In this document: piece after piece, positions 23,187-35,739 of the stretch
Layout: the number at the start of each line of letters is the position of its first letter
How positions within the stretch are numbered: the first letter of the stretch is position 1
NCBI RefSeq assembly: GCF_000321225.1
Contig: NW_004450404.1
Coordinates: 81,001 to 145,000 of the forward strand
Reading direction: 5' to 3'
DNA length: 64,000 nt
From: Odobenus rosmarus divergens
Lineage: Eukaryota; Chordata; Mammalia; Carnivora; Odobenidae
Translations under genes and position numbers: made by a program
The notes under the pieces: generated by a model
Seen by the model: the letters and a program-made list of their open reading frames with translations, nothing else
Told to the model about the DNA's origin: nothing
The model's database searches: none

Positions 23187-23266
23187 GGAGTTCCTAACCT
23201 TGTTTTGAGATGTGGAACTCTTTGGCAGCCTGGGGAAGACTATAAATCTCTTCTCAGGAAATTTTC

Positions 23267-23458
23267 TTTAAAAATATTTTATTTATTTATTTGACAGAGA
23301 GAGACACAGTGAGAGAGGGAACACAAGCAGGTGGAGGGAGAGGGAGAAGCAGGCTTCCCGCGGAGCAGGGAGCCTGATGCGGGGCTCGGTCCCAGGACCC
23401 TGGGATCATAACCTGAGCCGAAGGCAGACACTTAACGACTGAGCCACCCCGGCACCCC
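23267..23458 (-). mobile_element. Can-SINE, nested in hAT element
   Basis: Full-length minus-strand SINE ending 'ctgagccaccccggcacccc'. Imperfect target duplications 'aggaaattttctt' and 'aggaaaatgtttt' flank it. Confidence 0.9.
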
Positions 23459-23646
23459 AGGAAAATGTTTTAAATGCATTAAACCCAGTGCAAAAGTTTA
23501 CAAGGGAAACCAGTTATATTGACTACAATTATCAAAATATTAAAAAACAGTATAGTATTGTTGTAAAAAACGATATAGTATTATCTCTGCATCATTGTTA
23601 ATGCTTGAAATAAGAAGACCTAGCATCAGTAACTACTATGATTTCT

Positions 23647-23849
23647 TTTTTTTATTTTTTTTTTAAAGATTTTATTTATTTATTAGAGAGAGAGAATGAG
23701 AGATAGAAAGCACGAGAGGGAAGAGGGTCAGAGGGAGAAGCAGACTCCCCGCTGAGCAGGAAGCCCGATGCGGGACTCGATCCCGGGACTCCAGGATCAT
23801 GACCTGAGCCGAAGGCAGTCGCTTAACCAACTGAGCCACCCAGGCGCCC
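23647..23849 (-). mobile_element. Can-SINE of the 'GGAGTCC' subtype, perfect target-site duplication
   Basis: The reversed head is 'actgagccacccaggcgccc'. A perfect 15-base duplication, 'actactatgatttct', lies at 23632-23646 and 23850-23864. The body has 'cccgggactccaggatcatg', a variant shared only with the copy at 39905-40120. Confidence 0.95.
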
Positions 23850-24115
23850 ACTACTATGATTTCTAAGTGGTGATGAGCATTAAGAAACAATACTTTAGGA
23901 TATCTGCCACAACTGTAATGTGATGTGAAAAAAACCTTTGATTTCTGTTGGTGACAAAGTCACAGGTGTGGTTCATACTACTGAGACATGTGACATATTC
24001 CTAATTGAAGGATACACTCAATTTCATCTAGAGGTGAGTAAAGATAAAGTTGTACTTTTTTCCCATCCAAGTTCCCAGACCCTTTGGGGATGTGTAGACC
24101 CCGATTAGAAACCCT

Positions 24116-24829
24116 TACCTCTGGGGGCTTCTAGGTCCCCTCAGGCTTCTGTCACCTGGGCCTTCCTCAGTGGCCTGTGTAGATAACGTTGTCCATACTT
24201 CTCATTGTGCTTCCTCATCAGAGGAAGCTGAGCCAAATTCTGAGCCCTGCCTAAATGGGGCAGAACTTAGAAAGTCTGCACGAGGCCTTCTGAGGCTAGG
24301 AGTTTGCCTCCTCAGAACACCCTGTCCGCCTCTCCTAGAGGATCGTAGCTCTGGCTTCTCTCCCTGCGAATGCCCTTCCTCTCCCTCTCCCTTCCTCATG
24401 GTCTTGGACATGGTCCTTGGCAGCCCTGTTCCTGCCATTGCTGCTCATTTGTGTGGAACTCTCTGATGTCTGATGTGAAATGAGCTGCTCCCCCTAAGGT
24501 CCCACACCATCCACCATGGGTCCCTTTGTACTTCCTCCCTTGCCCCTTATGCTCAGTCCCCAGCTTGGCCTGCTGCCCCACAGAGTAGTCTCTCATCCTT
24601 GGACCAGAGAACCAGTAAACTCCAGATCTACCTGTTCCAGAACATCCTTGGCCAATCTTTTTTTTTTTTAACCCAGAGTCTCCTTAACACTCACCATATA
24701 TTTAATAATTTCCCCCTTCATCTTGGGGAAAAAAATGGAAGTAATGGAGTCTTCATGTATGTTGAATCAAGATGGCATTTATTTATTTTAAGGAAATCTT
24801 ATGTAGCATTTACGATGTTTGGGAACTGT
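24116..24829. other. no recognised feature
   Basis: Repeat-poor. The overlapping open frames at 24170-24466 and 24202-24438 have no recognisable domain. Confidence 0.4.
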
Positions 24830-25205
24830 TCTCTATACTCTACAAACACTATTTCATTTAATCCTTGTAAGAACCCTATGAGGTGGTTATAGACGAGGAG
24901 ACTAAGGAATGGAATAGGGCTGCAAGATTCAGCAAGTAAAAATACAGGATGCCTAGTTAAATTTGAATTTCAGATATTCAGTTGTTTATTTAATAATGTC
25001 CCATGCAACATTTGGAACATACTTATACTAAAAAGTTATTTGTCATTTATCTGAAATTCAGTTTTAACTGGAGCATCCTATACTTTATCTGGCAACCTAC
25101 ACAGAGAGGTGAAGCAATTTGCCCGGGATCACACCAGCCAGCAAGTGACAGAGCCAGGATTCAAACCTAAGCAGTCTGGCTCTGGAGTCCTTGCCCTTAG
25201 CCGCC
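24830..25205 (+). mobile_element. MIR SINE split by a palindromic MITE
   Basis: MIR text runs to about 24915 ('catttaatccttgtaag', 'ggagactaaggaatgg'). It resumes at 25099 ('acagagaggtgaagc', 'gacagagccaggattc'). Confidence 0.75.
24916..25098. mobile_element. palindromic MITE (MER53-like)
   Basis: The left arm starts at 'agggctgcaagattcagc' and continues 'aatacaggatgcctag' and 'gaatttcagatattcag'. The right arm is its imperfect reverse complement ('tatctgaaattcagtttt', 'gagcatcctatacttt', 'tggcaacct'). The name is from memory. Confidence 0.7.
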
Positions 25206-25210
25206 TTTCT

Positions 25211-25837
25211 CAGAAAGATGAAAGTTACGTTATTGCAACACACAGGACATGTATTCCTTGCAGTGGGTCTGGGAGAAATGTCTGTCCAGAAATCACACCA
25301 GCTTTCTGTTTGAGATGACTGCTGAAGAACTAGTCCAGTGAACCCACTTCAAAGGAGGTAATGGAGCTGTGATTGGGCCAGATGATGACCAATCCGCTGC
25401 CCTAAAACAAAGATGCCCGGTTGCAAGCAAGAACTTTCCTGGTTAGCCCCATTAAAAGCTGGATGGTTTGGATCTGAATATGAAAAGGAAGGCTTGACTT
25501 ACCCTCCAGCTGCTGGGAGAATCTTTTCAAGGCTTAGCTGTGGAGTCCTGTAGAACCGTCCAGTTTGCACACCTCTTTTTCGGCCTGGTTGGAAAGAAGA
25601 CACCAGTAGAAGGCATTTTCCACCTACCACCCGATCAGGCACCCCTGGTCTCCAGCACTCCCATTATGATGGAAGCGGATGATCTGAGATGATCTGACTC
25701 TCATCTGCCCTTTACAGCAAAACTCTGAAAACAGGGTTCACTAAATTGCATTCCTGAGCAGGCGGCAGCATCTTGGATACCTTGAGAGTGTAGTTTCTGG
25801 CATCAAACCCCTCTCCATCAGAAATAGATACTCTCAT
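25211..25837. other. no recognised feature
   Basis: Nothing assignable. Confidence 0.4.
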
Positions 25838-26435
25838 AGATGGCGGAAGCATAAAATTGGTACAGCTCTTCTATAGGGCAACTTGGCGAGATCTATCAAA
25901 GTTTGAAATGGAGATACCCTTTGAACCGACAATTTCCCTTCTACGAATGCCCTCTTCCACATTTGTGCAAAGCGGTATGTGGACAAGGTTATTCATTGCA
26001 GCACTGTTGGTACTAGCAAAATATTTGAAACAACTTAAAGGATCCTGCAAAGGGAAAATAAGTAAATTGAGTACCTCTACACAGTGGGATTCTATACAGC
26101 CATGGAAAAGGAATTAGAAAACTCATGCATGAATGGGAAGAGCTCTCCAAGACATATTGTGAAGTGTAGAAAAAGAAAAGGTACAGTGGAATTTGTATTG
26201 TGTTCGTATAAATTAGCAAAACACTTGGAGAGGGAATGTGCATATGAATATGTGTGTGTTTGCTTGTATATAAAGAAATATCCCTGAAAGGTAACAGAAG
26301 GAATGGGTAATACTAATTGCCTATAGGGAAAGAAGCTGTATGGCTGGGAATAGAAGTGGGAGGAAGTGTTCACTGGATAGCCTTTTATAATTTAAAAAAG
26401 TTAGATCATGTGCATTCATTATTTAAAAATAAATA
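25838..26435 (+). mobile_element. L1 ORF2 end and 3' UTR, sense, old
   Basis: The segments 'gtacagctcttctataggg', 'cattgcagcactgttgg', 'cacagtgggattctatac', 'gaagagctctccaagac' and the AT-rich tail near 26420 follow old L1 order. Degraded. Confidence 0.8.
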
Positions 26436-26440
26436 TTATT

Positions 26441-27189
26441 ACTAAAAAGAAACTTCTCCCCACCACAGACTAAAAGATCATCTAACCAGAGCTGGGGAAG
26501 GGAGGCAGTGGAAATTGTGATCTATAATTTTCTCAGTAAATTTGGAGATAAAAATGGGATCATGTTTGACTTCCTGACAGTTTTCCTTCTAGTGAGCATC
26601 TTCCTACTTTTTCACAATGAAGGAGAGGGGGGAAATGCCCCCAGGCCAAACAAACCCTTGATCCATTCCAGTACCACTGGGGAGGCAGCAGTATCTTTCT
26701 CTTCAATGTTTTCTGTTCTGCCTTTCAGAAATTCTGCATGCTTCAGTTCACTGTCTCCCATGGGTTTTTCCTCAGAACAGCTAACCCAGAACCAGAAATC
26801 CATCTGCGCTGGCTGCCCCTCATTTAAGAAGGTCAAGGCCATTATTAGTCCCACAGTCTAGCAGAGAAAGAGATACAAGCCCCAAGTCCAACAGTTGTGA
26901 ATTTCATTGTGGAGTAGAGTTGGCTTCTGCACAAGCTGTCGCTTGGTCATTTTCCACCAAGAGCTTCTGGGTTTTTGCACAAACCTTGGATACACAGTAA
27001 CAAGTACACTGTTGCTCATGTGGGGTTCAACTCCCTGGAGCTGTGATCTGAGAGGACCCTCCAAGTCCTTGGGGAAGGAGCAGAAGCCTCTTTGGTAATG
27101 ATTTAGAAATTCAAGTGGTTGGTGAAAAAGAGGTTCTGAGAGGACCACTAAACATGGATTTCTATTTATTTGCCTCACCATCTCTTATA
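26441..27189. other. no recognised feature
   Basis: Unique-looking. The 117-codon plus and 107-codon minus open frames have no domain I recognise. Confidence 0.4.
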
Positions 27190-27425
27190 TGGCACTTATT
27201 GTGGGACAAAACTGTTTTATGCACTTTGTAAATATTAATTCACTTAATCTTCATTACAACCTTATCAGGTAGTTGCTATTAATATCCCCATTTTACAAAT
27301 GAAGATAATGAGAAGCAGAGAGGTCAGTTCCCTTGAACTTCCCTTTGAAGTCACATAGCTTAGTAATTGGTAGAGTTGGAATTCAAATCCAGGGGTCCAG
27401 CTCTATAATGCATATGTTTCAACAC
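27190..27425 (+). mobile_element. MIR SINE
   Basis: The segments 'tcacttaatcttcattac', 'ccattttacaaatgaag', 'gagttggaattcaaatcc' and 'ggggtccagctctata' are in MIR order. Well preserved. Confidence 0.85.
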
Positions 27426-27427
27426 TA

Positions 27428-27701
27428 GAATACCGGCAAAATGGTGAGATTTCAAAATCTGACGCCTTGCGCACTCCCTGTTAAGGCACTCCCTATAAAA
27501 GGTAGGTTAAGTCCATGTAATGATCAAGACTATTCTAGGGCTTCCAGATCTGTCCAGACAATTAACTGAATTGGCATTAAAATGGTCTGGACAGATCTAG
27601 AAGCCCTAGAGTATTCTTGGTTGTTAACATGGAATTACTTTGCCTGTTCAGGAAATTCTCAACCCATCTGACTTTGAAATCTCATCACATTCTCACTATT
27701 C
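27428..27701. repeat. 274-bp imperfect palindrome, probable MITE
   Basis: The left arm (27428-27563) and right arm (27581-27701) are reverse complements around a 17-base loop at 27564-27580. The best-preserved pair is 27526-27563 with 27581-27618, sharing 'agatctgtccagac'. Outer parts still match, for example 'gagatttcaaaatc' at 27447 and 'gactttgaaatctc' near 27670. No terminal motif of a known family is recognised. Confidence 0.7.
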
Positions 27702-29403
27702 CCATGGTTTAAAATGTAAGTGTTTGGGGAGAAGACTTTCACCTCTTCCATCAACAGCCTAAGTAGATGCCAACATGGTCTTGTAAGAAATGACCTAAGT
27801 GCTTGGACCTGTGAGACAAACATAGGACAATTTTGATTTTGATTTTCAGTTTCTGAAATGGATGTGAGACCCAGGGAATGACAGCTACTTAGTAGGGCAT
27901 GGAGCATGATTTCAGCCAAAAGATGTAGCCAATGAAGAGTTAATTTGGGGTTTTTGAAGTAGTCTGTCATATTTCTTCTTTTGCTCTCCTTCCAAATACC
28001 GAAAAATCCAGACAAAGGTAGTAGTTTCTTCGTGCGAGTCACCATCTTTTGTGTTCATCTTACCTCCTTGCTCTTTCCCAAACAAGGGGGAACAGTGACA
28101 TCCAGTCTCCATCACCCTAGGACATGCTAGACATCATGGCCACTGACGTCTGGCTTCCCCACCATAAAGCAGCTTCCAGAAGAAGTGCTGAGCGGGGCTG
28201 GGAGAATGCTGCCTGCAAGGGCTGTTTTACTGGGCTGCGTTCTGTGACAGAATGATCCATTGGCTGCTCTTTGGAAGACAATATAGTAAAAAGAATTGGC
28301 CCCTGCCGATGCTTAAAAGGTGCTGGAAGGGGAGTGTTAATTTATGGCTAATATACACTGTGTTAAAAATAGAAAGAAAAATGTCTTTTGTTCCCACTTT
28401 GCCTTTTGGTGCTCAAAAACCAGGGCAGGGGAGGGGAGGCGGGGAGATCTAATGGCCATCATCAGAGGTCAGGGTTTGGTCACAACTTAAACCTGTATGA
28501 TTGGCTGAGAGGTAGGGAAAGAAATTCCTTGTTCTGTGCACATGTGGAAGCTTCCTGAAGGAGCTGTCCTCTGCAGAGGCCAGGACACACTTGCCCTGCT
28601 AATGTTGGGGGCATCTGTGTCCTGAAGCTGGACCTGTGGCCCCGGCATTTCTACCTCCTACCGGTCCACCTGACACAGCACTGCTGGGCTGTGTTTGGTC
28701 TGCTGCGGACGGGCTTGGCATCCCTGCCAGCTCACTTCAGGGCTCTGGAAACACAGGCCAGCAGAGAAAAATAGCCCTTTGGAGAGGCACCCGGTAGGCT
28801 TTGGATTGAAGATTCGTGGACTCGAAGTGGTCAGATGGGAACAACATTTAAGGGAGATGCAAGGAGGCTTTTCCGAGCTTCGAGGAGTTGATGTTTCCCC
28901 CTGCACTTGGGTATTTTTAAAAGCTGCTTATGGGTGTCCAGGCCCTGAGAAACAAGCATACGAAAAGAGGAAGATCAACAGAATTGAAAAGGCTCACCGT
29001 ACGGTGTCTTACTGCGAGATATGACCCTGCTGTGCACTTTGGGGCTCGTGGGGCTCAGTCACCGATTGCTTTCTTCTGTACTTGGCAGTACCAACCCCTA
29101 AAACCGTCCCTCATTTTGAGGAAGCCAGTAGACCCTCTGGGAATCAGGCTTGGCTGTAGTGGGTACAAGTGTCAGTGATCAAGTAATTTAATTAATGTAT
29201 TTGGAGTTTCCACTGCCTTTAATATAATCTACCTCTATAAAAACTCCTATGAATTAAGGCAAATATTTATGTGGAAATAGCCTAAAATTGCTTCCCTGAC
29301 CAACCTGGAGGAGGGGAAATGATAGTAGCGTGGAGCTAGCTACCTATACTGCTCTTTAGGGAATTCCCAAAGTATATGATGCCTTTTCTTTGAGAAAAAT
29401 GGA
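27702..29403. other. no recognised feature
   Basis: A 1.7-kb repeat-poor stretch. Open frames of 128 codons (27659-28045, minus) and 109 codons (28695-29024, plus) carry no recognised domain. Confidence 0.4.
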
Positions 29404-29861
29404 CAGCAGTCCCCCCTTATCTGCAGGGAATATGTTCCAAGGCCCCCAGTGGATACCTGAAACCGTGGATGGTACTGAACCCTGTGGATACTCTGTTTTT
29501 TTCTATCCATACATTCCTATGATGAGTTTAATTTACAAATGAGGCACAGTAAGAGAGGCGCAGTAATACCTAATAAAATAGAACAATCATGACAATTGCT
29601 GAAATAAAAGTTACATGAATGTGGCCCCTCTCTTCTCTCAAAGTATCTGTACTCACCCTTCTTCTTGTGCTGATGGCAAGTAAGAAAACACCTACCTGGT
29701 GAGATGAAGTGAGCCAAATGCCGTAGACAGCGGGACACAGCATTCGGCTACCACTGACCTGCTGAGCATAGGTTAGAAGGAGGATTATCAGCTTCCTGCC
29801 TGCACTTGACTGTGAGTAACTGAAACCCTGGCCAGTGAAACCATGGATAGGGGGGTACTGC
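29404..29861. mobile_element. Tigger-type DNA transposon remnant
   Basis: The opening 'agtccccccttatctgc' and 'ggatacctgaaaccgtgg', and the closing 'aactgaaaccctggcc' and 'ggataggggggtactgct', form the inverted ends of a short non-autonomous TcMar-Tigger element of about 460 bp. No transposase frame remains. Confidence 0.75.
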
Positions 29862-29863
29862 TC

Positions 29864-31710
29864 TTAAGTCTATTTTTCTTCATCTGATTCCTTCACCCTT
29901 CTCTCCCTTCCCTTCTCCCACCCCTTCCAATTTATCTAAATCTTTTGGAAACCGACTAGCCCAAACCATAAATGAAAAAAAAAAAAAAAAAAGGGCAGGT
30001 GGGTGGAGCGGTGGGTGAGAGAGGCGGTGGGGAGAAGAAGCTGTCTTCCCCACCGGGCCTGGAAGCTCCAAGAAGACAGCTAATTTCTCAGCACCAAGTG
30101 TTCCTTCCCTCTGGCCTGCCCGCCCGACAGTGACCCACTTTCAATTCAGTCATGTCGTGTGTTCTCTCTGCCTCAGGCGGAAAGGTCACCCACCCAGCTT
30201 TATGTGCCATGGAGAGAAATTAGTCAGGGCCTCCCTCAGAGGTCTCCCTGCGAGTGAGCCCCTGGCTGTTTGTTTGTTTGGGGTGGGTTCCCCGGCTTTG
30301 CACTGGCCCTGCGTCTTATGAACCAGAGGCCTCACTGTTAGCCTGGGGCTGAGTAAGAAAGCTGTGTGTTCTGTCCTTTGGGTAGGGGTGGGATGAGGGT
30401 TTAGGGTGAAAAATGATACAGCCAAAAAAGTAAAAATAAATACAGAATAAAAACTATAATTAGATTTGTTATTTTTATGTGCTACAATCAGAAACCACAG
30501 CTAAAACGTTGCTCCTCTGGTAAATGAAAATGTGATTGTCAGTCACTGCTCGGCAAAATACATTTTTGCTGCATTACATTTCTCAAAAAGTCTGGGTGCC
30601 CTTTGAATCTTAAATTGCAGCCGGGCTAACATGGCCCCAGTTGTACAAACCTGTTCTCCCTTCTTGTCCCCCCCTTCCTTCCTGCAGAAATAAAGTGGTC
30701 CAGATCTACTGCCAATTCAGGTATGACATTAATCAAAAACCCTGTAGAAAGGAGAAAATCATTCCAGCAGCAGGCAGGTCTTAGAGCTGTGAGCCAGGAC
30801 ATCCAAGTTTGCCTCTACACTTACACGAAAACAGAAAACCTTGTTTAATCGGAACCTAACACCAGACCCAGGCCCATCCTCATGGGTAAATATATTAAGT
30901 CGTGTTTGGCATCAGTATCACTCACCGCCCCCGACCACCCCCACCCTGGAAAGAGCAATCTGTATTTAGAAACTGTTTAGTTTATACAGATTATATATAA
31001 CTTCCATTTCATATATTTACGTTTCCTGTTTCTGTCTCTTGTACTCATAATTGGGGACACACGTGGCCCTCAAAAAGGAGTTCTTAAAGATTTATCAAAG
31101 CAGAGGAAGAGGCACAAAGAAAATGGTAAAACAGCTTCCCAAGAAGATGATAAATTGGGTTGGTGGAAAACTCTTAGCTTTATTTTCCCATTTTTGCCCT
31201 GTGATACACATGAGATGTGTAGCTAATTATAATCACTCCAAAGCTTATAGCAATGAAAGGGATAGAATGTTTGAAGCACCTTGGTCCTGGCGGCCCTTAG
31301 CAACCACACTTAAAGGGCTCCAGTGTGGAGCATGTAACAGCTGTGACCAGGGCCAGCCCATGAAACGAACTAGTGGGATTTTTTTTTTTTTTTTTTTGCC
31401 ACCAAAGTATTTCTGTGCGGGAAAATTTGATGCTGAGCCAGGACAACTGGTCAGCCGCGGCTCTGTTTCTCTCTGGGATGCTGAGTAGGTCATAGTAACT
31501 CGATACAACTTGGGTTCCTCATCTGTAAATGCAACAGGATTCTATTTAAAGAGCTACCAAGTTCTTACATTGGAATTATTCTAGGATTTTGGAGTAGGAA
31601 AAACATTTTCGTTGACCTAATTTTTCTTCTAGGGAGATGTAAATCAAGTTAAATATGACAATTCAGATGGCCTCTCTCTGGGCCCCAGATAGGATGTCAG
31701 GGAGATGAAC
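29864..31710. other. repeat-poor stretch
   Basis: An A-run lies near 29974-29992 and a T-run near 31380-31397. The 145-codon open frame at 31051-31488 has no recognised domain and runs through the T-run. It is treated as chance. Confidence 0.4.
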
Positions 31711-31910
31711 TAGGAAGTACTTTTAACCTTTTGTGGATCACGGGTTCCTCTGAGAAACTGATGAAATCTCTGGACCCTGTCCTCAGTAACATCCACACAT
31801 GCTTGTGCATGCTCATGTTGTATAGTGCACGAGGGGTGGCAGGTTTCCAGATTCCAGTTACGAAGTACCAGACAGGAGATTTTAAAGCCTCACCGAAGCT
31901 CTAGGATTCT
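31711..31910. mobile_element. possible hAT-type remnant
   Basis: The segments 'aaccttttgtggatcacgg', 'gaaatctctggaccctg' and 'gcttgtgcatgctcatg' resemble the end of a Charlie-like element. Weak. Confidence 0.3.
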
Positions 31911-32107
31911 GTATCTCTATTATACAGCTCTAGGCTCTGAAATCGATTTAGCATTTACTAGTTTATTAGGCACTTTAGCTTCTGAGATCATCTCAGGCCA
32001 GAGGTGAGGGACAGCCCTCAAAACATCTACTCACTCTCTTTCCAAGGTCTTTCCCGCTTTACCTTCCTTCTGAGTTACACCCCAGTAACATTATTTACGT
32101 TTCATAA

Positions 32108-32500
32108 ATACGTATTAGCACATACTGTGTGCCAGACACATAAATTTTAAAAAACTAATTGTATTTAATACTTACAAAAACCCCATGACGTAGATAATAT
32201 TGTTATTCCTGTATTGCAAATGAGAGAACCAAGGCACAGAGAGGTTAAATAATCGAATTAGTGGGGCGCCTGGGTGGCTCAGTCGTTAAGCGTCTGCCTT
32301 CGGCTCAGGTCATGGTCCCAGGGTCCTGGGATCGAGCCCCGCATCGGGCTCCCTGCTCAGCGGGAAGCCTGCTTCTCCTTCTCCCACTCCCCCTGCTTGT
32401 GTTCCCTCTCTCGCTGTCTCTCTCTCTGTCAAATAAATAAATAAAATCTTTAAAAAAAAAATAATCGAATTAGTGAGTGGCCGATCTGGGTTTTGGAGTT
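32108..32500 (+). mobile_element. MIR SINE split by a Can-SINE
   Basis: MIR text ('actgtgtgccagacaca', 'caaatgagagaaccaagg', 'cacagagaggttaaat') is interrupted at 32262 and resumes at 32475 with 'gagtggccgatctggg'. Confidence 0.8.
32263..32458 (+). mobile_element. Can-SINE, full length, sense, perfect target-site duplication
   Basis: The head GGGGCGCCTGGGTGGCTCAG includes the tRNA-like A box, with the B box at 'gggatcgagccc'. A CT-rich body and an AAATAAATAAATAAAATCTT tail follow. A perfect 16-base duplication, 'aaataatcgaattagt', lies at 32247-32262 and 32459-32474. This is the cleanest consensus-like copy in the window. Confidence 0.97.
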
Positions 32501-32716
32501 ATCAATCTGGCTCCAGAGTCTGTGCTGTTAAGCAGTATGACTGTTTCAAAAGTATTTGGGGAATGGAGGTTGAAAAACGAAAAGCGTTCTGTGAAAACTC
32601 TTCAATACTTATAATTTGTACATATTTCTGTATATATGTTATATTTCAATTTTTAAAAATTACTTTAAAAATCTATATCAGTTGGGAATAGTTTTGGCAG
32701 CAGAAAAAAAACTCGT

Positions 32717-33268
<552 letters not shown>

Positions 33269-33655
33269 GAAGGGGTATTTATTATCTAACAAGGATGTGG
33301 GGGGTTTCAAAGTTGATCTGGCAGGTCAGTGGCTTTCCAAAGACCCAGGCTCCTTCTACTCTTCCTCTTGCCCATCTTCAGTGTTCTGGCAAAGTCTCTC
33401 CTCATGGTCACGAGATGGCTGCTAGGCCTCCAACTACCACATCTGTGTAGGAAGGTGTGGATGGTAAAGGAAATCTCTTCACATACTTCTCTCCTCACCA
33501 TTTGCAAAGCCTCCCGGCAGACTTTCCCATTAGTCTCATTGGTCAGACTGAGGTGAAATGGCCACCTTTGTATAAGGGAAACTGGACAAGTGAGTCTCTG
33601 ACTTTTCCAGCCTCTTTGGGCTATGATGGAGAAGGGAGAAGGGGTGAGAATGAAC

Positions 33656-34287
33656 ACTGGTTATCTCAACAGTGTCTGCTATGCGGTCCCACAACAACAC
33701 TTCTACATTGAGAGAGGACGAGAGGAACAGAATTGAAGGGAAAGCTTTCTTTGAGATCAAAGGTAGCCAATTACTATTTTTCTCTAGATTATACACACAT
33801 ACAGAAAGCCTCACACTGATCCCTTCAAAAGAAAGCGTAGACTATAACTGATAGTGAAAACTATTTGAAGCAGCGGGTTTGAAATTCTCTCCCATCAAAT
33901 TGGAGGGATGGCCTCTTAACCAATGGCTTAATTTGAATCTTTGAAAAATGACCATTTCATTATCTTCCTTAATGGAATATACATCAAATTTAGTGTGTCT
34001 CCCGGACACCAGGCTAGATTTAGCCAGATGGTGCAAGTTTTCCAATCTCCTACTATTTCTCATGCATTTTTAGCAGTTTAAATGCCTAAAGGGAGTGCCA
34101 TTCTGGTAGGAGGAGAAGAGCAGTCGGTTAGGTGGTCTTGCCCTCAGCTTTGTGTCTGGGTGGCAATGATCCTTCCCCTGTTCACATTATCTACTAAACT
34201 CCTTAAAATTCATATCTGGGGTTAGGGAAACCATTTTTCTGTAGCTTTCAAGAAACCTATCACCACAGTGTTTGGTTTGTGGGGTTT
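33656..34287. other. no recognised feature
   Basis: Nothing assignable on either strand. Confidence 0.4.
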
Positions 34288-34640
34288 TGTCTTAGTTTAA
34301 GTTTACCCAGAAGAAGATGTTAAGACAAGGATTCTGGTACATACAGTTTCTTTGGGTGATGAAGAAAATTCTGGCAGGGGAGTGGGGAAGCAAGACAGGA
34401 AAGGGAGGGCAGTGAACAAAGGGTGTCTTATCCAGGAAATCACCACGTTGGTTGAGTGGAACTTGATCTCACTGGGAAATTCTGGGGAAAGGGTGTAAAA
34501 CACATGCTTCAGGGTTCTTCCACCTGAGGGTGAGAAAACTGGGGTATTTATACACCACTCCCCGGTATTTTTGGAGGGTGGCTCCTTCCAAATGATGTTA
34601 ATTCCCTGCCACTTAGGCAGACAAATCTGGCCTCATTGGC
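34288..34640. mobile_element. possible LTR remnant
   Basis: The segments 'tagtttaagtttacccag', 'ggattctggtacatac' and 'gcaggggagtggggaagc' resemble a dispersed LTR-like repeat. Family and orientation not assigned. Confidence 0.3.
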
Positions 34641-34737
34641 TAGAGATAGCCCTCAGACAAAGAAATGTAGGTGTTGGCATTTGGAAGTGGGGAGGGTAAG
34701 GGGATGCAGATTTCTTACGCTAAAAGGTTAGACCTGA

Positions 34738-34880
34738 GGGAGACCTTAAATGTCATAAAATCCAGAGCCCTGCGTTCTTCCTCCTCCCCATTTTATAATC
34801 AAAGTAACTGTGGTCCGGGCAGGTGAAGTCACACCTACACAGTGGCTGGGCTGCAGTGACAGCCCAGTCTTCTCACCTTT
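34738..34880 (+). mobile_element. MIR-like fragment
   Basis: The segments 'ccccattttataatcaaag' and 'gtgaagtcacacctacac', then 'gtggctgggctgcag', follow MIR order. Confidence 0.45.
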
Positions 34881-35739
34881 TCATCTTAGAGTCTTTCATC
34901 CCTACCATGTTATTCCCAAACCAGGGGGATACTTAAAATAATAAAAGATTATTGTCATAAAATTTAGAAAATAATTTTTGTTTGTGTTAATAATAGTGTG
35001 TGAATATTAAGAAAATACAATTGTTCAAATTAATAAATTGGTTATGAGACAAAGTAAAAATAATGAGCACTCTTCACATATGCCTCTTGGGCATTAGATC
35101 ATCTTCCCACAGCTGTGAGCAAGGCTGTTCTCAGTTCTGGATCCTTCTGCTATGCCCTTTGGATAATCTCTAAAGTCTTCTGTTTAAGTCAATTTGACTT
35201 TTAAGTACAAGACACCATGTGACATCGCCAGCCCCATCCCCTTGCAACACCCCCAGTACTTCTTAAAAATGCAACGAGGAAAGAATTTGCAAGACCTCCT
35301 AGTCCCACAGGGAATTGGAGAAACCCTGCAGGTGAAGCTCTAAGATATGAGAGTGTTGAGGAAAACCTTAGCTTCACAAGGAGGTCTGAAGTGGCCAGTC
35401 TTTCTCTCCAGATGCTTTAGTCTCGGACCCATGTAGGCTGCTCTTCACACACTTCTGGGAGGGGCGGGGGGCTCCTAGGGCTTCAGGGTCTCTGCTCTGT
35501 TCTGATTTTCTTACCTTTTGTCTACTCTTACCTAACTTACCCATTTCTCCTAGTCTAAGAAGGACTTAATTCTGGGTCAGAGACCAAAAGAATTGGAGCA
35601 GAAGCAAAGCGAATGGCATAATTTTGTGCAAGTGTTCAGATTCACCTCTCACTGTTAAGTAGGGTTTGATATCTTTGTACCCAGAGGCACATGGCTGGAT
35701 TTTCCAACTGAAACTCTTTAGAAAACTCTTCCGCAGCTT
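34881..35739. other. no recognised feature
   Basis: The first 200 bases are AT-rich. Nothing else is assignable. Confidence 0.4.

Larger units (their letters stand above)
23187..24115 (+). mobile_element. hAT-type element, copy 1, interrupted by two SINEs
   Basis: The element runs from 'gagttcctaaccttgttt' to 'gaccccgattagaaaccc'. Interior text includes 'caaaatattaaaaaacag', 'gtgacaaagtcacagg' and 'cccatccaagttccc'. Can-SINEs sit at 23267-23458 and 23647-23849. Related copies are at 41806-42325 (reverse) and 58535-59640. I do not recall the family name. Confidence 0.65.

Noticed and set aside
26508..26861. 117-codon open frame
   Set aside because: No family resemblance and no splice or promoter signal.
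27659..28045. 128-codon minus-strand open frame
   Set aside because: It begins inside the palindromic element and has no recognised domain.
31051..31488. 145-codon open frame on the plus strand
   Set aside because: It has no recognisable domain and reads through a T-run as polyphenylalanine. It lies in ordinary noncoding sequence.
32263..32340. tRNA-like A and B boxes
   Set aside because: They belong to the Can-SINE head. There is no cloverleaf or acceptor stem of a real tRNA gene.
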